DNA of 54,384 bases from IMG/VR virus record IMGVR_UViG_3300031951_000214, positions 1 through 54,384 of that record. One strand, written 5' to 3'. This DNA is from a virus. Both the position numbers and the translations under genes were made by a program. Below, one piece after another: positions 24,330 to 32,620 of this stretch (positions are counted from its first letter, which is position 1; every line of letters starts with the position of its first letter). The notes under the pieces were generated by a model. The model saw only the letters and a list, made by a program, of their open reading frames with translations. It searched no databases and had not been told where the DNA came from.

Positions 24330-26566
24330 CAGCGCCTGCCGTCTGGTCTGATGTCAATCCGAGGCACACCCAACTGCCACTGAACACCAAGCTCGTCTGA
24401 ACTTACCTTAAACGCCATCTGACGACCACGAATCCGCACATACACCTGTTGGGTGAACTCTTGGATGGCATAGGTTCTGGTGTTCTGGTAGTTCTGCGTA
24501 CTGACCACATCAGGGTTGTTTGAGTTGCCATACGGCGCACCTGAGTTGGCGCGAGGCAGTACCGTGAACATGGCGGTCGGCTGGTTCACATTCGATCCGT
24601 CAAACGTCAAGTCAGGGATCAATCTCCAGACAAACCCAAAGTTGTGTCCATCCCCAATATCAAAATCAGAAGAAGTCACCTGCGCCACAATTGGCACGGA
24701 CGGGTTCACTGTGCCGTCATCCACTCCGCTCTCATGGTACAGAAGCTGTGCGTTTGAGTTACCACCTGCCACGCCGTATGTGGTTGCCATTGGGAATGAG
24801 CGAAGGGAACTATCCAACCATGCTGTGCGGCCTTGGTTTAGATTCTGGTAGTTGTCCCAGTCGCCGTAATACCAAGTGTTTTCCAAGTGGTTGTAGATCA
24901 CATAGCGGTTAACCACGGATGAGTTGGCAGAACAATACTGCCACCATACTTCACTGTAGCCCTCGTTTGTTCCCGCACAGAACTGAAACGCTTGCTCAAG
25001 GTTGATGTCGTTAAACACGTATTCCCGCAAGGTAGACGGCAAGGTCTGCACCCGACCAGAGTACATGTAAAACTTGTCTGTACCCATCCAGTAGGTGATG
25101 TTGTTAGCGGTTGCTATCGCATTTGGCCCAGCAATAGATATGTTGTCGCCCATGATCTGGAAACTCCAGACATACGGTGGGCCAAGGTACTGCATGGAAT
25201 AAATGGCTGAATCCGTCAACACCAAAATCTCTTGGCGGGTCTGCATGGCGGTCACAATTTGTGAACCGTGACTCAGTCGGTAGCTACCCGCTTGGTTTGT
25301 TACAGCCGGAATCCATGTGGCAAAACTTTCTTGGTCAGACCAACGTATCAGCAAGGGGTCTTGGACGGTAGTGCCGTAATCGTTTACACCAAACGCAAGA
25401 ACAAACCTTGAGGCATCCGACACCATGACAAAGTTGGCAACCGTTGGGCAAGATGAGTCAGTGGTAATCGTCCCGGACTTTGTAACAACAGCGGTGCTTG
25501 GGCCAAGGTATTGGCCTCGGTTAAATGTGCTGGCAGATGCTGCGTTTGCCCAGTAGTACAACGCACCGCCACGGGGGTTGAAGATCAGGTCTTCGCCAAA
25601 GTTTGACTGGCTCCACAAACGAAGCTGAATGCCAATCCCTGTAGCCGCAGGAGAACCCCAGCCAGTGAATGTGGTGGACTGCGTCACTATTGCATTGTCG
25701 GCGTGGGAGGCGGCTGCGCCTGAACCCGTCCCACTCAACCCACGGGTACACCCCAAGAATTGCGTTGAATTTTTACTTGTGTAAGAGATGTTCTCTGAGT
25801 CAATCAGAATGTTTCCGGCTGCTGAAAACGCTGCTGTTGAATCAACTGTGATTGTGGTGACAGAGTTGTTTATTGAGCCGTCAAGTTGGTTTGTTGCTGT
25901 ACCAAAAACGATACCGCCCCAAGTACCTGCGCCCCAGCCCACATTCAGAGAGTAAATATCTACACCCGTTGTAATCTGATATGCGGCAACCACTGATGCT
26001 CCGCCGTTGCCCGAGTCCCCTGCGGCTGCATTGACTGAAGCTGTGATGGTGTATGAGTTTGAACTGACGTAGCTGGTGATCTGGAACTCTGCGTTCAAGA
26101 TGGCGGCAGTGATGTTGCCACCCAAAGATACCGCGCCGCTAAACGTAACGAAGTCCCCTGCCTGCGCACCGTGGGCGATATCCGTGACTGTGATGATTGG
26201 CAACCCAGTGGTTGCGGCAAAGGTGACTTCGCCTGCGGTGGTGGTAGAGCGCAATGGGGTAACGTCGTACACCAAGCCGTTTGGCCCGTTCTGGATGTAG
26301 TACTTGAGGTTTGTGCCTATCGCCAACAGGTTGTAGCCCGTCAAATTAAGCCAGTTCCACATACCCCTAGCAACACCCCAAAGCGTACCCGTTGGGGGTT
26401 TTAACGCAGATACAGTTGTTCCCGTGTCGGCTGCCCACCCGCCAATCTTTTCTGGCTGACCTGAGCGGAACCGAATTTTGTTGGAGGCGTAATAACCACC
26501 CTCGTTAGAGTAGGAGGTGTTTTCTCTGTTTACACCGGGGCGGAAGGCGAGCTTTTGGAGTGGCAT
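24329..26566 (-). CDS. Tail nozzle / tail stabilisation-like protein, 745 aa
   Basis: A beta-rich protein starting MPLQKLAFRPGVNRENTSYS and GGYYASNKIRFRSGQPEKIG, an opening I associate with the large tail tubular or stabilisation proteins of P22/T7-like phages. Residues about 225-292 are an inserted Ig-like module (INNSVTTITVDSTAAF through CTRGLSG to SHADNAIV) also found in the 308-residue adaptor of this genome. The C-terminus (VYVRIRGRQMAFKVSSDELG) completes a propeller-like build. It likely forms the distal tail tube. Confidence 0.78.
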   Translation of the reverse strand: MPLQKLAFRPGVNRENTSYSNEGGYYASNKIRFRSGQPEKIGGWAADTGTTVSALKPPTGTLWGVARGMWNWLNLTGYNLLAIGTNLKYYIQNGPNGLVYDVTPLRSTTTAGEVTFAATTGLPIITVTDIAHGAQAGDFVTFSGAVSLGGNITAAILNAEFQITSYVSSNSYTITASVNAAAGDSGNGGASVVAAYQITTGVDIYSLNVGWGAGTWGGIVFGTATNQLDGSINNSVTTITVDSTAAFSAAGNILIDSENISYTSKNSTQFLGCTRGLSGTGSGAAASHADNAIVTQSTTFTGWGSPAATGIGIQLRLWSQSNFGEDLIFNPRGGALYYWANAASASTFNRGQYLGPSTAVVTKSGTITTDSSCPTVANFVMVSDASRFVLAFGVNDYGTTVQDPLLIRWSDQESFATWIPAVTNQAGSYRLSHGSQIVTAMQTRQEILVLTDSAIYSMQYLGPPYVWSFQIMGDNISIAGPNAIATANNITYWMGTDKFYMYSGRVQTLPSTLREYVFNDINLEQAFQFCAGTNEGYSEVWWQYCSANSSVVNRYVIYNHLENTWYYGDWDNYQNLNQGRTAWLDSSLRSFPMATTYGVAGGNSNAQLLYHESGVDDGTVNPSVPIVAQVTSSDFDIGDGHNFGFVWRLIPDLTFDGSNVNQPTAMFTVLPRANSGAPYGNSNNPDVVSTQNYQNTRTYAIQEFTQQVYVRIRGRQMAFKVSSDELGVQWQLGVPRIDIRPDGRR

Positions 26567-26568
26567 GA

Positions 26569-27033
26569 TTAAGCTACAAGTCCGGGAACATATTGCGTTT
26601 TACCAGCGACTTTCATGGCGGTCAACTCCTGCTTCTTTAAGTTGTCTGGGTTGTAACTTACATGCACCCAACCACTGTCAGGAATGCCGGGGGTGTAAAA
26701 CTCCAGAATCAACTGGGTATAGTCCAGATTATCCATGATCCACTGCGCCAATTCCGCATTTGGTACGCCGGGAATCTCTATATCGGCTGCTTGGCCCTTG
26801 CAATGGTCTGAGGTACGACTTCCGCCCACTGCTGCATTTGAGTCAGGAGAGCGATACCCAGAGTTCACCTTGACACCTTTTTGAAAGTGATCGCGGATCG
26901 GCTGGAGAACACGTTCAGCCAAGATTTTGAGGTACTCGGTTTCAACTGGCCCGGGAGTGTTGTCTAAGCCCATGCGCAGGGCTGTCTCGGATTTGGTCAG
27001 TTCGTGCAGGGAGAAATTGGCGGTCAGGTTCAT
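26569..27033 (-). CDS. Endolysin, peptidase M15 type, 154 aa
   Basis: M15 zinc peptidase that cuts peptide crosslinks in peptidoglycan. The zinc ligands are in SDHCKGQAADIE (H77, D84) and WVHVSY (H124), with the typical VNSGYRSPDSNAAVGG before them and FSLHELTKSETA at the N-terminus. No signal peptide is seen, so release depends on the holin. It directly follows the spanin gene in the lysis cassette with an ATGA overlap. Confidence 0.93.
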   Translation of the reverse strand: MNLTANFSLHELTKSETALRMGLDNTPGPVETEYLKILAERVLQPIRDHFQKGVKVNSGYRSPDSNAAVGGSRTSDHCKGQAADIEIPGVPNAELAQWIMDNLDYTQLILEFYTPGIPDSGWVHVSYNPDNLKKQELTAMKVAGKTQYVPGLVA

Positions 27034-27497
27034 TTCATGCTCCTCACTTGGTTGTACTGGTCGATGCAGGTGTTGAGTTGCCGGATGGCTTGGTCGCCTC
27101 GGGCGGTGAGATCGACAAGAGCTTGAGCAACTCGTCCGTCAAGCTCGGCTCTTGTTTCTGTATCTCCACTGGCAGCGGTGGATGGCTCGGACACTGACAC
27201 GGGGCAGTCGGGCGCTTTGACAGGAATGAACAACTTGCGCTCGCCAGAGGCAAGATCAGTACGAAGCTTAATTTCTTTAATCCGTGCAACATCGTTGGCT
27301 TTCTTCAAGGTCTGGGCGTAGGTCTGGGCAACCTCTGCCATGCGTTGTTCTGTTTCCCGTGCCTGCTCGTTTAAACGGGCGATCTCCACCTGCTGGCGCT
27401 CATATTCGTCTTGCTCTCCACTGTAATACCCAGCCCCAAAACTGCCAAGTAGGGCAAGTACGATGCCAAGCAAGACATATGGGTTGAGCAAAGTCAT
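27030..27497 (-). CDS. Rz: Inner-membrane spanin (Rz-like), 155 aa
   Basis: The N-terminal transmembrane segment LLGIVLALLGSFGAGYYSG (about 8-26) is followed by a long periplasmic coiled coil (VEIARLNEQARETEQRMAEV and onwards), the classic i-spanin layout. Two Cys (PDCPVSV and NTCIDQ) could crosslink subunits. It would bridge to the outer-membrane lipoprotein encoded inside it in the +1 frame and fuse the membranes at lysis. Overlaps with holin and endolysin confirm the cassette. Confidence 0.85.
   Translation of the reverse strand: MTLLNPYVLLGIVLALLGSFGAGYYSGEQDEYERQQVEIARLNEQARETEQRMAEVAQTYAQTLKKANDVARIKEIKLRTDLASGERKLFIPVKAPDCPVSVSEPSTAASGDTETRAELDGRVAQALVDLTARGDQAIRQLNTCIDQYNQVRSMK
27044..27292 (-). 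CDS. Rz1: Outer-membrane lipoprotein spanin (Rz1-like), nested in Rz, 82 aa
   Basis: In the +1 frame entirely inside the i-spanin gene lies a protein beginning MLHGLKKLSFVLILPL then ASASC. The Lys pair, hydrophobic stretch and Cys21 make a lipoprotein signal, although the residue at -3 is Ser rather than Leu. After the Cys comes a Pro-rich stretch (KRPTAPCQCPSHPPLP), the hallmark of Rz1. Full nesting is the lambda-type arrangement. The Shine-Dalgarno sequence is weak. Confidence 0.75.
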   Translation of the reverse strand: MLHGLKKLSFVLILPLASASCSFLSKRPTAPCQCPSHPPLPVEIQKQEPSLTDELLKLLSISPPEATKPSGNSTPASTSTTK

Positions 27498-27820
27498 TCG
27501 TTGGTCTTTCCACGGACGTAGGCAGTTGCCGCCATGAACGCCACCACAATCGTACCCATTGCAGCGCAGTAGGTGGTCACCAAACCATTCAGGGCATTGA
27601 CCTTCTCCAGTGCAACCAGTTCAGATGCCAAGTAAGCAATGAGTACAGGCGGTGCAACCAATGCCGCCCAAGCCATGATCCTCTGTTGGTCAGCCATCTT
27701 GTCCATGTTCTCAATGACAATCATGCGCTCAGAGCGAGCTAACTCCGTGTCCGTCACCACGCCGTCGTGGTCGGTATCGAATTCGTTGTAGGTTGAGTCT
27801 TTCTCAAGTTGCTTACTCAT
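27494..27820 (-). CDS. EF-hand holin, 108 aa
   Basis: Start at 27820 (MSKQLEKDST) is chosen from GGAGGAAG just upstream. The N-terminus holds a textbook EF-hand loop, DTDHDGVVTDTE (D15 to E26, with D15, D17, D19, T23 and E26 in the ligand positions). Two transmembrane segments follow, about 44-67 (AWAALVAPPVLIAYLA) and 73-100. Two membrane spans beside endolysin and spanins make it the holin candidate. A calcium-binding cytoplasmic or periplasmic head is unusual; I know of EF-hand holin-like proteins in aquatic phages but not of tested calcium control. Confidence 0.8.
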   Translation of the reverse strand: MSKQLEKDSTYNEFDTDHDGVVTDTELARSERMIVIENMDKMADQQRIMAWAALVAPPVLIAYLASELVALEKVNALNGLVTTYCAAMGTIVVAFMAATAYVRGKTNE

Positions 27821-28031
27821 GTTTCTTCCTCCGGTCAAAAATGGGGTTGTCCTCAAACTCTTTTGGACTGTCCCGATTCTTTCTTTCGATTTCTTGTCTC
27901 AGCTTCTCCACCTTCTCCAACTGCTGTTTGGCATCGTTCCTTGTCTCCAGTATGTCCAGATACATGAACGCCAACAACGGCAGCATCAAGGCCACCAACA
28001 AAACCGCCACCACCCAGCCCACCATTCCCAT
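27813..28031 (-). CDS. Small membrane protein with coiled coil, lysis region, 72 aa
   Basis: I take the start at 28031 (MGMVGWVVAVLLVALM), which overlaps the upstream stop as TGATG and has GAGGAG 9 bases upstream. An alternative ATG at 28154 would add a Pro-rich N-terminus and a 124-base overlap. One transmembrane segment (about 5-26) is followed by a charged coiled coil (DAKQQLEKVEKLRQEIERK). It could be a second holin, an antiholin or a spanin-like part. It ends 8 bases inside the EF-hand holin gene. Confidence 0.65.
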   Translation of the reverse strand: MGMVGWVVAVLLVALMLPLLAFMYLDILETRNDAKQQLEKVEKLRQEIERKNRDSPKEFEDNPIFDRRKKHE

Positions 28032-28726
28032 CACAAGCTCCTCAGTTGTTTCAACCACAGGAACCACGTCCACAGGTACAGGATAAGAATAAGGGCTAGG
28101 ACGGCTGCTCCCGCTCGCAGGTTTTGGCTTCTTTCCCTTTGGTGTCGTTGCCATCTCAATCTTCGCTCCCGTTGTTCCTGTGCAAGTCTGGCAGCTTCTT
28201 GTTCAGCGGCTATGACATCCCGCATCTCAAACACTTTGCTGTACAGCGCACCCATTTCGGGAGGGCTTTGATACACCATCGTTTCCCTTATTGTCTTCTC
28301 CAACTCCGCCATCTGATCCTGCGCCATGACCCGCTTCAGTGCGGCTTCCATTTGATTCTGGTCAGGTTCGTAGACGTTTCTGGACTTCTCCTCCTCTTCC
28401 CGAATGTGTGCAGCTAACTGCTCTTGAATCTTGAAGAACTCGGTAAGCTGCTTGACAACCCCCACCATGACTTCGGTTTCGTCAACGGCAACGAACTTGT
28501 CTTTCTTTTTCGCCACAGGCTTGGGCGTTGACTGTTTTGCCTTGGGTTTAAAGAAGTTACTAAAGTTACTCCAAAATCCAGTAACTTCCCTATAAACGCC
28601 AACAGCCTCGTCAACAGTGCTTTTGACCTCCATGAAAGAAGTCTTCGCCTGCTTGTATAGCTCACAACCTTCCTTGATGGCGGCGACACAAGCATTAGCG
28701 GCAAAGAGAAGGCTGATCGGATCAAT
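28031..28726 (-). CDS. Tail-anchored membrane protein, probable ATT start, 231 aa
   Basis: An ATG-started form begins at 28633 (MEVKSTVDEAVG, 200 aa), leaving a 101-base hole upstream. In frame from an ATT at 28726 the ORF reads IDPISLLFAANACVAAIKEG, joining smoothly to MEVKSTV. The ATT is preceded by TTGAGG at 6-base spacing, and an in-frame TAG lies just before it. I recognise 'DPIS(L)..A...AxxxIKxG' N-termini from this phage family. The body has a basic linker, acidic helices and a C-terminal membrane anchor (AGAAVLALILILYLWTWFLW). Probably part of the lysis set. The start is inferred. Confidence 0.7.
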   Translation of the reverse strand: MDPISLLFAANACVAAIKEGCELYKQAKTSFMEVKSTVDEAVGVYREVTGFWSNFSNFFKPKAKQSTPKPVAKKKDKFVAVDETEVMVGVVKQLTEFFKIQEQLAAHIREEEEKSRNVYEPDQNQMEAALKRVMAQDQMAELEKTIRETMVYQSPPEMGALYSKVFEMRDVIAAEQEAARLAQEQRERRLRWQRHQRERSQNLRAGAAVLALILILYLWTWFLWLKQLRSL

Positions 28727-28734
28727 TTTCTACC

Positions 28735-29802
28735 TCAAGCGGTGCGTTCCCACATATACACAACAATATATGGTTGAAGGTTTGCGTCTGTACCAGAAGA
28801 ACCTGTTGTGCTATTTGCCACGGTAATGCCTGTGGTTGCGGTACTAGTTGTATCAGTTATGTTTGCAGGAACAAAACAGTTTGTTGAACTGCCTGATTGC
28901 GGTAAGGCGCTACTTGGTCTGAGATAAGTGTGGTTGTGTCCGGGGTCTGTGACTGATGCAGTGTGGGTGTGGCTAACAACAATTGCATCTTTGCTGCCGC
29001 CTGTTGCGCCTGCGGTGTATGTTCCGCCTCCGCCTGTACCCGCGCCAATCATCACTCGGCCAGCACCAAACGCAGTCCATGTACCAAAACCAAGCAATGT
29101 AGCTGGGTTGGTTGACACTGTTGCAGTGTAAAGAGAACCAACAGGGTATAAAGCAGCCGCAATTGCCGCCTTAACAAATGCTGTTGTAGCGATTGACGTA
29201 TCGTTATCCGAAGTGGATTGCGTCGGCGCTGTGGGGTTGCCAGTAAACGCAGGGGAAGCAATTGCAGCCACATCCGTGCCAATCACCAAGCCAAGGTTTG
29301 TTCTTGCGGCAGACGCTGATGTGGCTCCTGTACCGCCCTTGGCAATAGCCAATGTGCCTGTCAAGTTTGCTGCTTGTACTTCGTAGAAGTTTGTGCCGTC
29401 AGACCAGACAAGGACTTTGTCGCCGTCTGCAATTGCAACCCCAGTACCTGCGGCTGTTGTGTTGCCGATGACCGTAGAGTTGTAGATGGTAATGGTGTAG
29501 CCAGAGTTGTTCCAGATGATGTACTGTTTAGACACTGGCGGGGCGTAGATGGCTGAGGCTGCTGCCGCGCTGTTGAACTTCAACATGGCGTACACCGATT
29601 GGTTCAGCGATGCGCTGGAGGATGGCCCGTTGACATAGGTCAGGGCTTGGGCGGCAGAGGACACCGTGACAGCTTGATACCCTGCGATGGCTGTGTCCAA
29701 AACGTAGGCAAGGTTGCTGTCGGTGGTTGCACCCCACGCACCGGCTTGGTCGCCAGAACCAATCAACTCGATACGCAGGCTTGAGGAATAGGTACTGCTC
29801 AT
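28735..29802 (-). CDS. Tail fibre / collar-like protein, 355 aa
   Basis: The N-terminus (YSSSLRIELIGSGDQAGAWG, then TTDSNLAYVLDTAIAGYQ) is the conserved attachment region of many phage fibres. LAIAKGGTGATSASAARTNL near 165 is the common fibre shaft motif. The C-terminus has YPVGSLYTAT, GFGTWTAFGAGRVMIGAG and HTHTASVTDPGHNH, as in short-tail-fibre collar domains that bind metal through His pairs, and ends PYIVVYMWER. It recognises the host surface. ATGA overlap with the next fibre gene upstream. Confidence 0.85.
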   Translation of the reverse strand: MSSTYSSSLRIELIGSGDQAGAWGATTDSNLAYVLDTAIAGYQAVTVSSAAQALTYVNGPSSSASLNQSVYAMLKFNSAAAASAIYAPPVSKQYIIWNNSGYTITIYNSTVIGNTTAAGTGVAIADGDKVLVWSDGTNFYEVQAANLTGTLAIAKGGTGATSASAARTNLGLVIGTDVAAIASPAFTGNPTAPTQSTSDNDTSIATTAFVKAAIAAALYPVGSLYTATVSTNPATLLGFGTWTAFGAGRVMIGAGTGGGGTYTAGATGGSKDAIVVSHTHTASVTDPGHNHTYLRPSSALPQSGSSTNCFVPANITDTTSTATTGITVANSTTGSSGTDANLQPYIVVYMWERTA

Positions 29803-31022
29803 GGTGTTTCTCCTTGTGGGGGATTATCCGCGCTTTGTGTTTCTAACGCTGTGATTCGTGCTGTCAGGTCTGTGATGAGGGCTTGCTGTTCTTGGATGGC
29901 TGCTGTTAGGGTTGTTATTAAAAATGAGGTATCTATAGACTGATATCTTGGGCGGGAATGTTCGGCTCCTTCTTCATCTTTATAAATTTCTATTTCATCC
30001 TTTGTTCCAATAACTGCTTGTGGAATAATTGCCTGTAATTCATGGGCAATAAACCCTTCGCTTGTTTTATTTGGTTCAGATTTCCATGTGTAAGTAACTG
30101 GTTTAAGCGCAGCAACTTTTGCCAATGCCCCAGTCATAGGTGCAATGTTTTCTTTTAATCTGTAATCAGATGATGTTGTATAACTAATAGAATTAGAAGA
30201 AGAATAATAAATTCCACCGCCTGTATAAGCATTGTTAAAATCAATAAATCTTATTGCCGCACCATTTTGACTATTTGCACTATTTTTAATGCACATACCT
30301 TGTTGTGAAAAACCATCAAAAGTAAATTGTATGGTTCCAGTCAAAACAGTGGCACTTTGAGCCACCAGCAAGTTACCGCTGGAGTCGATACGCATACGTT
30401 CTGCAAGAGTGTCACTAATTCTTGTTTGAAACACCATTGCCCCACCAGTACCATTGGTGGTTGTGTTTACAGCATCAATTTCAGCAATTGTCCGAACGCT
30501 TGTATCTCTAGCTTGGAACAACAAAGATGCCGCATTGTTACCAGAAACAACCGTATCCCCTGTGCCATCGTGAATGCTTAATTGACCCGCAGTAGCCGCT
30601 GGCCCTTTTACTTCAAGACGATAACTTGGCGCAACACCAATCCCCACATTACCGCTGGAGTCGATACGCATACGTTCTGTGCCGTTTGTTGTAAACACCA
30701 TTGGCGTATTTGACTCATTATGCAGAATGTATGAATCTACATTAGAGCCAACAAACCATGATGACCCAGCAGACGCTGTGTTTCTAATAGTAGAGCCAGA
30801 CCCCCCAGCAACATGAAGTTTAGAACTCGGTGAAGCAGTACCAATCCCCAAGTTACCTGAGCTATCAAACCTTGCAATCTCCGCACCACCTTCAGCAAAA
30901 GCAATGGTGTCAGCGGCAGGGAAGAATATACCTGTGTTTGTATCTGTTCCCCTGACAGCAGGGGTTGCGGCAGAACCGTCGATGTCGGACAAACCGTCCG
31001 TGCCTGAAAGAATTAAACTCAT
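29799..31022 (-). CDS. Tail fibre with C-terminal S74 self-cleaving chaperone, 407 aa
   Basis: The N-terminal part carries repeated shaft units (AEIARFDSSGNLGIGTASP, ERMRIDSSGN several times). The C-terminal domain starts SSDYRLKENIAPMTGALAKV. S285 and K290 match the Ser-Lys dyad of peptidase S74 intramolecular chaperones, which trimerise the fibre and then cut themselves off before the Ser. The last 35 residues are a coiled coil (ITTLTAAIQEQQALITDLTA). The S74-coding stretch is visibly AT-richer than its neighbours, fitting domain swapping. Confidence 0.9.
   Translation of the reverse strand: MSLILSGTDGLSDIDGSAATPAVRGTDTNTGIFFPAADTIAFAEGGAEIARFDSSGNLGIGTASPSSKLHVAGGSGSTIRNTASAGSSWFVGSNVDSYILHNESNTPMVFTTNGTERMRIDSSGNVGIGVAPSYRLEVKGPAATAGQLSIHDGTGDTVVSGNNAASLLFQARDTSVRTIAEIDAVNTTTNGTGGAMVFQTRISDTLAERMRIDSSGNLLVAQSATVLTGTIQFTFDGFSQQGMCIKNSANSQNGAAIRFIDFNNAYTGGGIYYSSSNSISYTTSSDYRLKENIAPMTGALAKVAALKPVTYTWKSEPNKTSEGFIAHELQAIIPQAVIGTKDEIEIYKDEEGAEHSRPRYQSIDTSFLITTLTAAIQEQQALITDLTARITALETQSADNPPQGETP
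30373..30403 (-). repeat. 31-bp direct repeat in fibre gene (copy 1; copy 2 at 30649-30679)
   Basis: The 31 bases starting TTACCGCTGGAGTCGATACG are identical at 30373-30403 and 30649-30679. They encode the ERMRIDSSGN shaft unit on the - strand. Perfect DNA identity in a protein whose other repeats have drifted points to recent duplication or ongoing recombination. Confidence 0.9.
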
Positions 31023-31495
31023 GGTTTTACCTCAACGACCGCTTCAGGTTCTTGTGGGGTGGTTTCTACTGGAGTCTCAACTACCGCTTCAGGCTCCACA
31101 ACGGGACTATCCACTGGTGCAGGCTCCACAACAGGCTCCACAACAACCACAGGGCGCAAGTCGCCTTTGTCCCATGCTGTAGTCTCTTGATTCCATGTGT
31201 AGAAGTATTCATCCACAGGCATAGCAATAGGTGGGTTCCACAGCCATGTGGCAGTGTCCAGCACCCAGTTATCAAAAGGCTTGGGGGCAATGAAGACATC
31301 GTTTGTCTCGTCATAGGTGTAGCCAATGCCAGCGTAGTTGCCACGCAATGGGCGACCTTGTGGGTGCTGGTTACCGAGCGTGTTGTAGCTGGTCTGAATC
31401 CAGCCGTGACCAACTGCACCAGTGTCGATGAAGTCTTGTTCAGCAACAATCACCTGAGTGACCATACCGTTTTCTACTCGGGCAAAGTGTGACAA
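31019..31495 (-). CDS. Tail-fibre-associated structural protein, TTG start, 158 aa
   Basis: The start is TTG at 31495 with AAGGAG 7 bases upstream; no ATG fits as well. The protein begins MSHFARVENGMVTQVIVAEQ and has LRGNYAGIGYTYDETNDVFI and PKPFDNWVLD, a recurring module in aquatic phage structural proteins. The last 45 residues are a Pro/Val/Glu repeat (VVEPVVEPAPVDSPVVEPE), an extended acidic spacer. Probably a fibre accessory or hinge. Confidence 0.75.
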   Translation of the reverse strand: MSHFARVENGMVTQVIVAEQDFIDTGAVGHGWIQTSYNTLGNQHPQGRPLRGNYAGIGYTYDETNDVFIAPKPFDNWVLDTATWLWNPPIAMPVDEYFYTWNQETTAWDKGDLRPVVVVEPVVEPAPVDSPVVEPEAVVETPVETTPQEPEAVVEVKP

Positions 31496-31534
31496 TTTAA
31501 TTCTCCTTGAATGTGATGGGCGTTAGTTTATTCG

Positions 31535-32611
31535 TCATCGGGCATTTGCAAATTTCGTTGGATTTTCGCCGAAGGCGGCGTAAATGTATGTGCCACCGCT
31601 GCCGTTAATGTCGTCATCTGCTGTTCTGCACTTGAAGCCGTTGGACAAAACATCGATAGACACAAGCACATTGTTTGCTTCAGCGGCTGAACTGTTTGGC
31701 AAAAGATAATCTTGCATTTGGTTGTATGTTGACCTTGAGGTATCCCAAACAATCCAATTTCCTACAGCGTTTGTCTGCTTGACCATAACGAACCTCGGTC
31801 TAAATCCTAAATATACAAACACACCATCAGTAGAGCCATTGCCTGTGTATTTACCAAACGCAGAGTATCCAGCTACTGCGGCAAAGCAGTATGCGACATA
31901 GGTTGAACCATTTACATTTAAGTCAGTACCCGTGTTAGCGGCAGAACCAATACTAAACACAGAAGATGTTGGTGCAGTAGAGTTAAAATATAACGGCAGG
32001 TTTTGTTGAGCCGCTGTTGTTTGTAGTGTTAGCAAGTTTGTTGGACTGATTGAACTGTGATACACAATCCAAGAAGTGCTTGCAGTCGGCCTGCTCTTAA
32101 TAATCATCATAGATGGTGCAACACCAAGTCCATGCCCTATGGTTGCGGCTGTACCTGTACCTGTATAAGTCACCACGCTAAAGCCAGCAGTTGCATTTGC
32201 TCTTACTTGTGATGAGATTGTCCCGCTGGTGTTTGTTACTGTTGAGCCGCCAGCGTTCCATTGCCAGCCAACGTAGGTTGAGCCAGATAAATTGCTATTT
32301 GTTGCGCTTCCAGTAGTGTTGTTTCCTAGATTGAATCCGTTTGAATTGAAGGCAATTACGTCCCCGCCAGCGCCAGTCCCGTTGTTTCTTTCGGCATCAG
32401 TAAGATTACTAGCCAATGCAATTCCAGCACCCCTGACAGAATCAATTAAACCGTGGGTAGCCGCACTGCTTCGCACCTTAACCCACACCAAATCAGGAGC
32501 AAATGAAACACCATTTGCAGAGTTATTGATTGTTTGCGTTGACCCATTACCCGTGTACAGCGTAGCCGCCATCACAGTACGACCATCAGGAATTGCATAT
32601 GTTGTTGGCAT
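31535..32611 (-). CDS. Tail fibre / receptor-binding-like protein, 358 aa
   Basis: Beta-rich with two similar halves, each containing a GTGxxxTIGHGLGVAPSMMI- or GNGSTDGVFVYLGFRPRFVM-type unit, followed by IVYH or IVWDTSRS and a hydrophobic strand ending in AFGKY or AFGEN. I know this layout (it resembles DUF7483-type domains) from tail fibre regions of marine and freshwater phages, often next to SPRY or LamG proteins as here. A function in host binding is inferred. Confidence 0.72.
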   Translation of the reverse strand: MPTTYAIPDGRTVMAATLYTGNGSTQTINNSANGVSFAPDLVWVKVRSSAATHGLIDSVRGAGIALASNLTDAERNNGTGAGGDVIAFNSNGFNLGNNTTGSATNSNLSGSTYVGWQWNAGGSTVTNTSGTISSQVRANATAGFSVVTYTGTGTAATIGHGLGVAPSMMIIKSRPTASTSWIVYHSSISPTNLLTLQTTAAQQNLPLYFNSTAPTSSVFSIGSAANTGTDLNVNGSTYVAYCFAAVAGYSAFGKYTGNGSTDGVFVYLGFRPRFVMVKQTNAVGNWIVWDTSRSTYNQMQDYLLPNSSAAEANNVLVSIDVLSNGFKCRTADDDINGSGGTYIYAAFGENPTKFANAR

Positions 32612-32620
32612 GGTTGTTCC

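Noticed and set aside
27813-28154. Longer 113-residue form of the small membrane protein
   Set aside because: It needs a 124-base overlap with the upstream gene and has a poor Shine-Dalgarno sequence. The start at 28031 has GAGGAG and a TGATG junction.
28414-28725. 103-residue - strand ORF with TTG start at 28725
   Set aside because: It starts one base from the proposed ATT start but in a different frame and reads as Ser/Leu/Arg-rich noise. The ATT frame gives the protein-like sequence.
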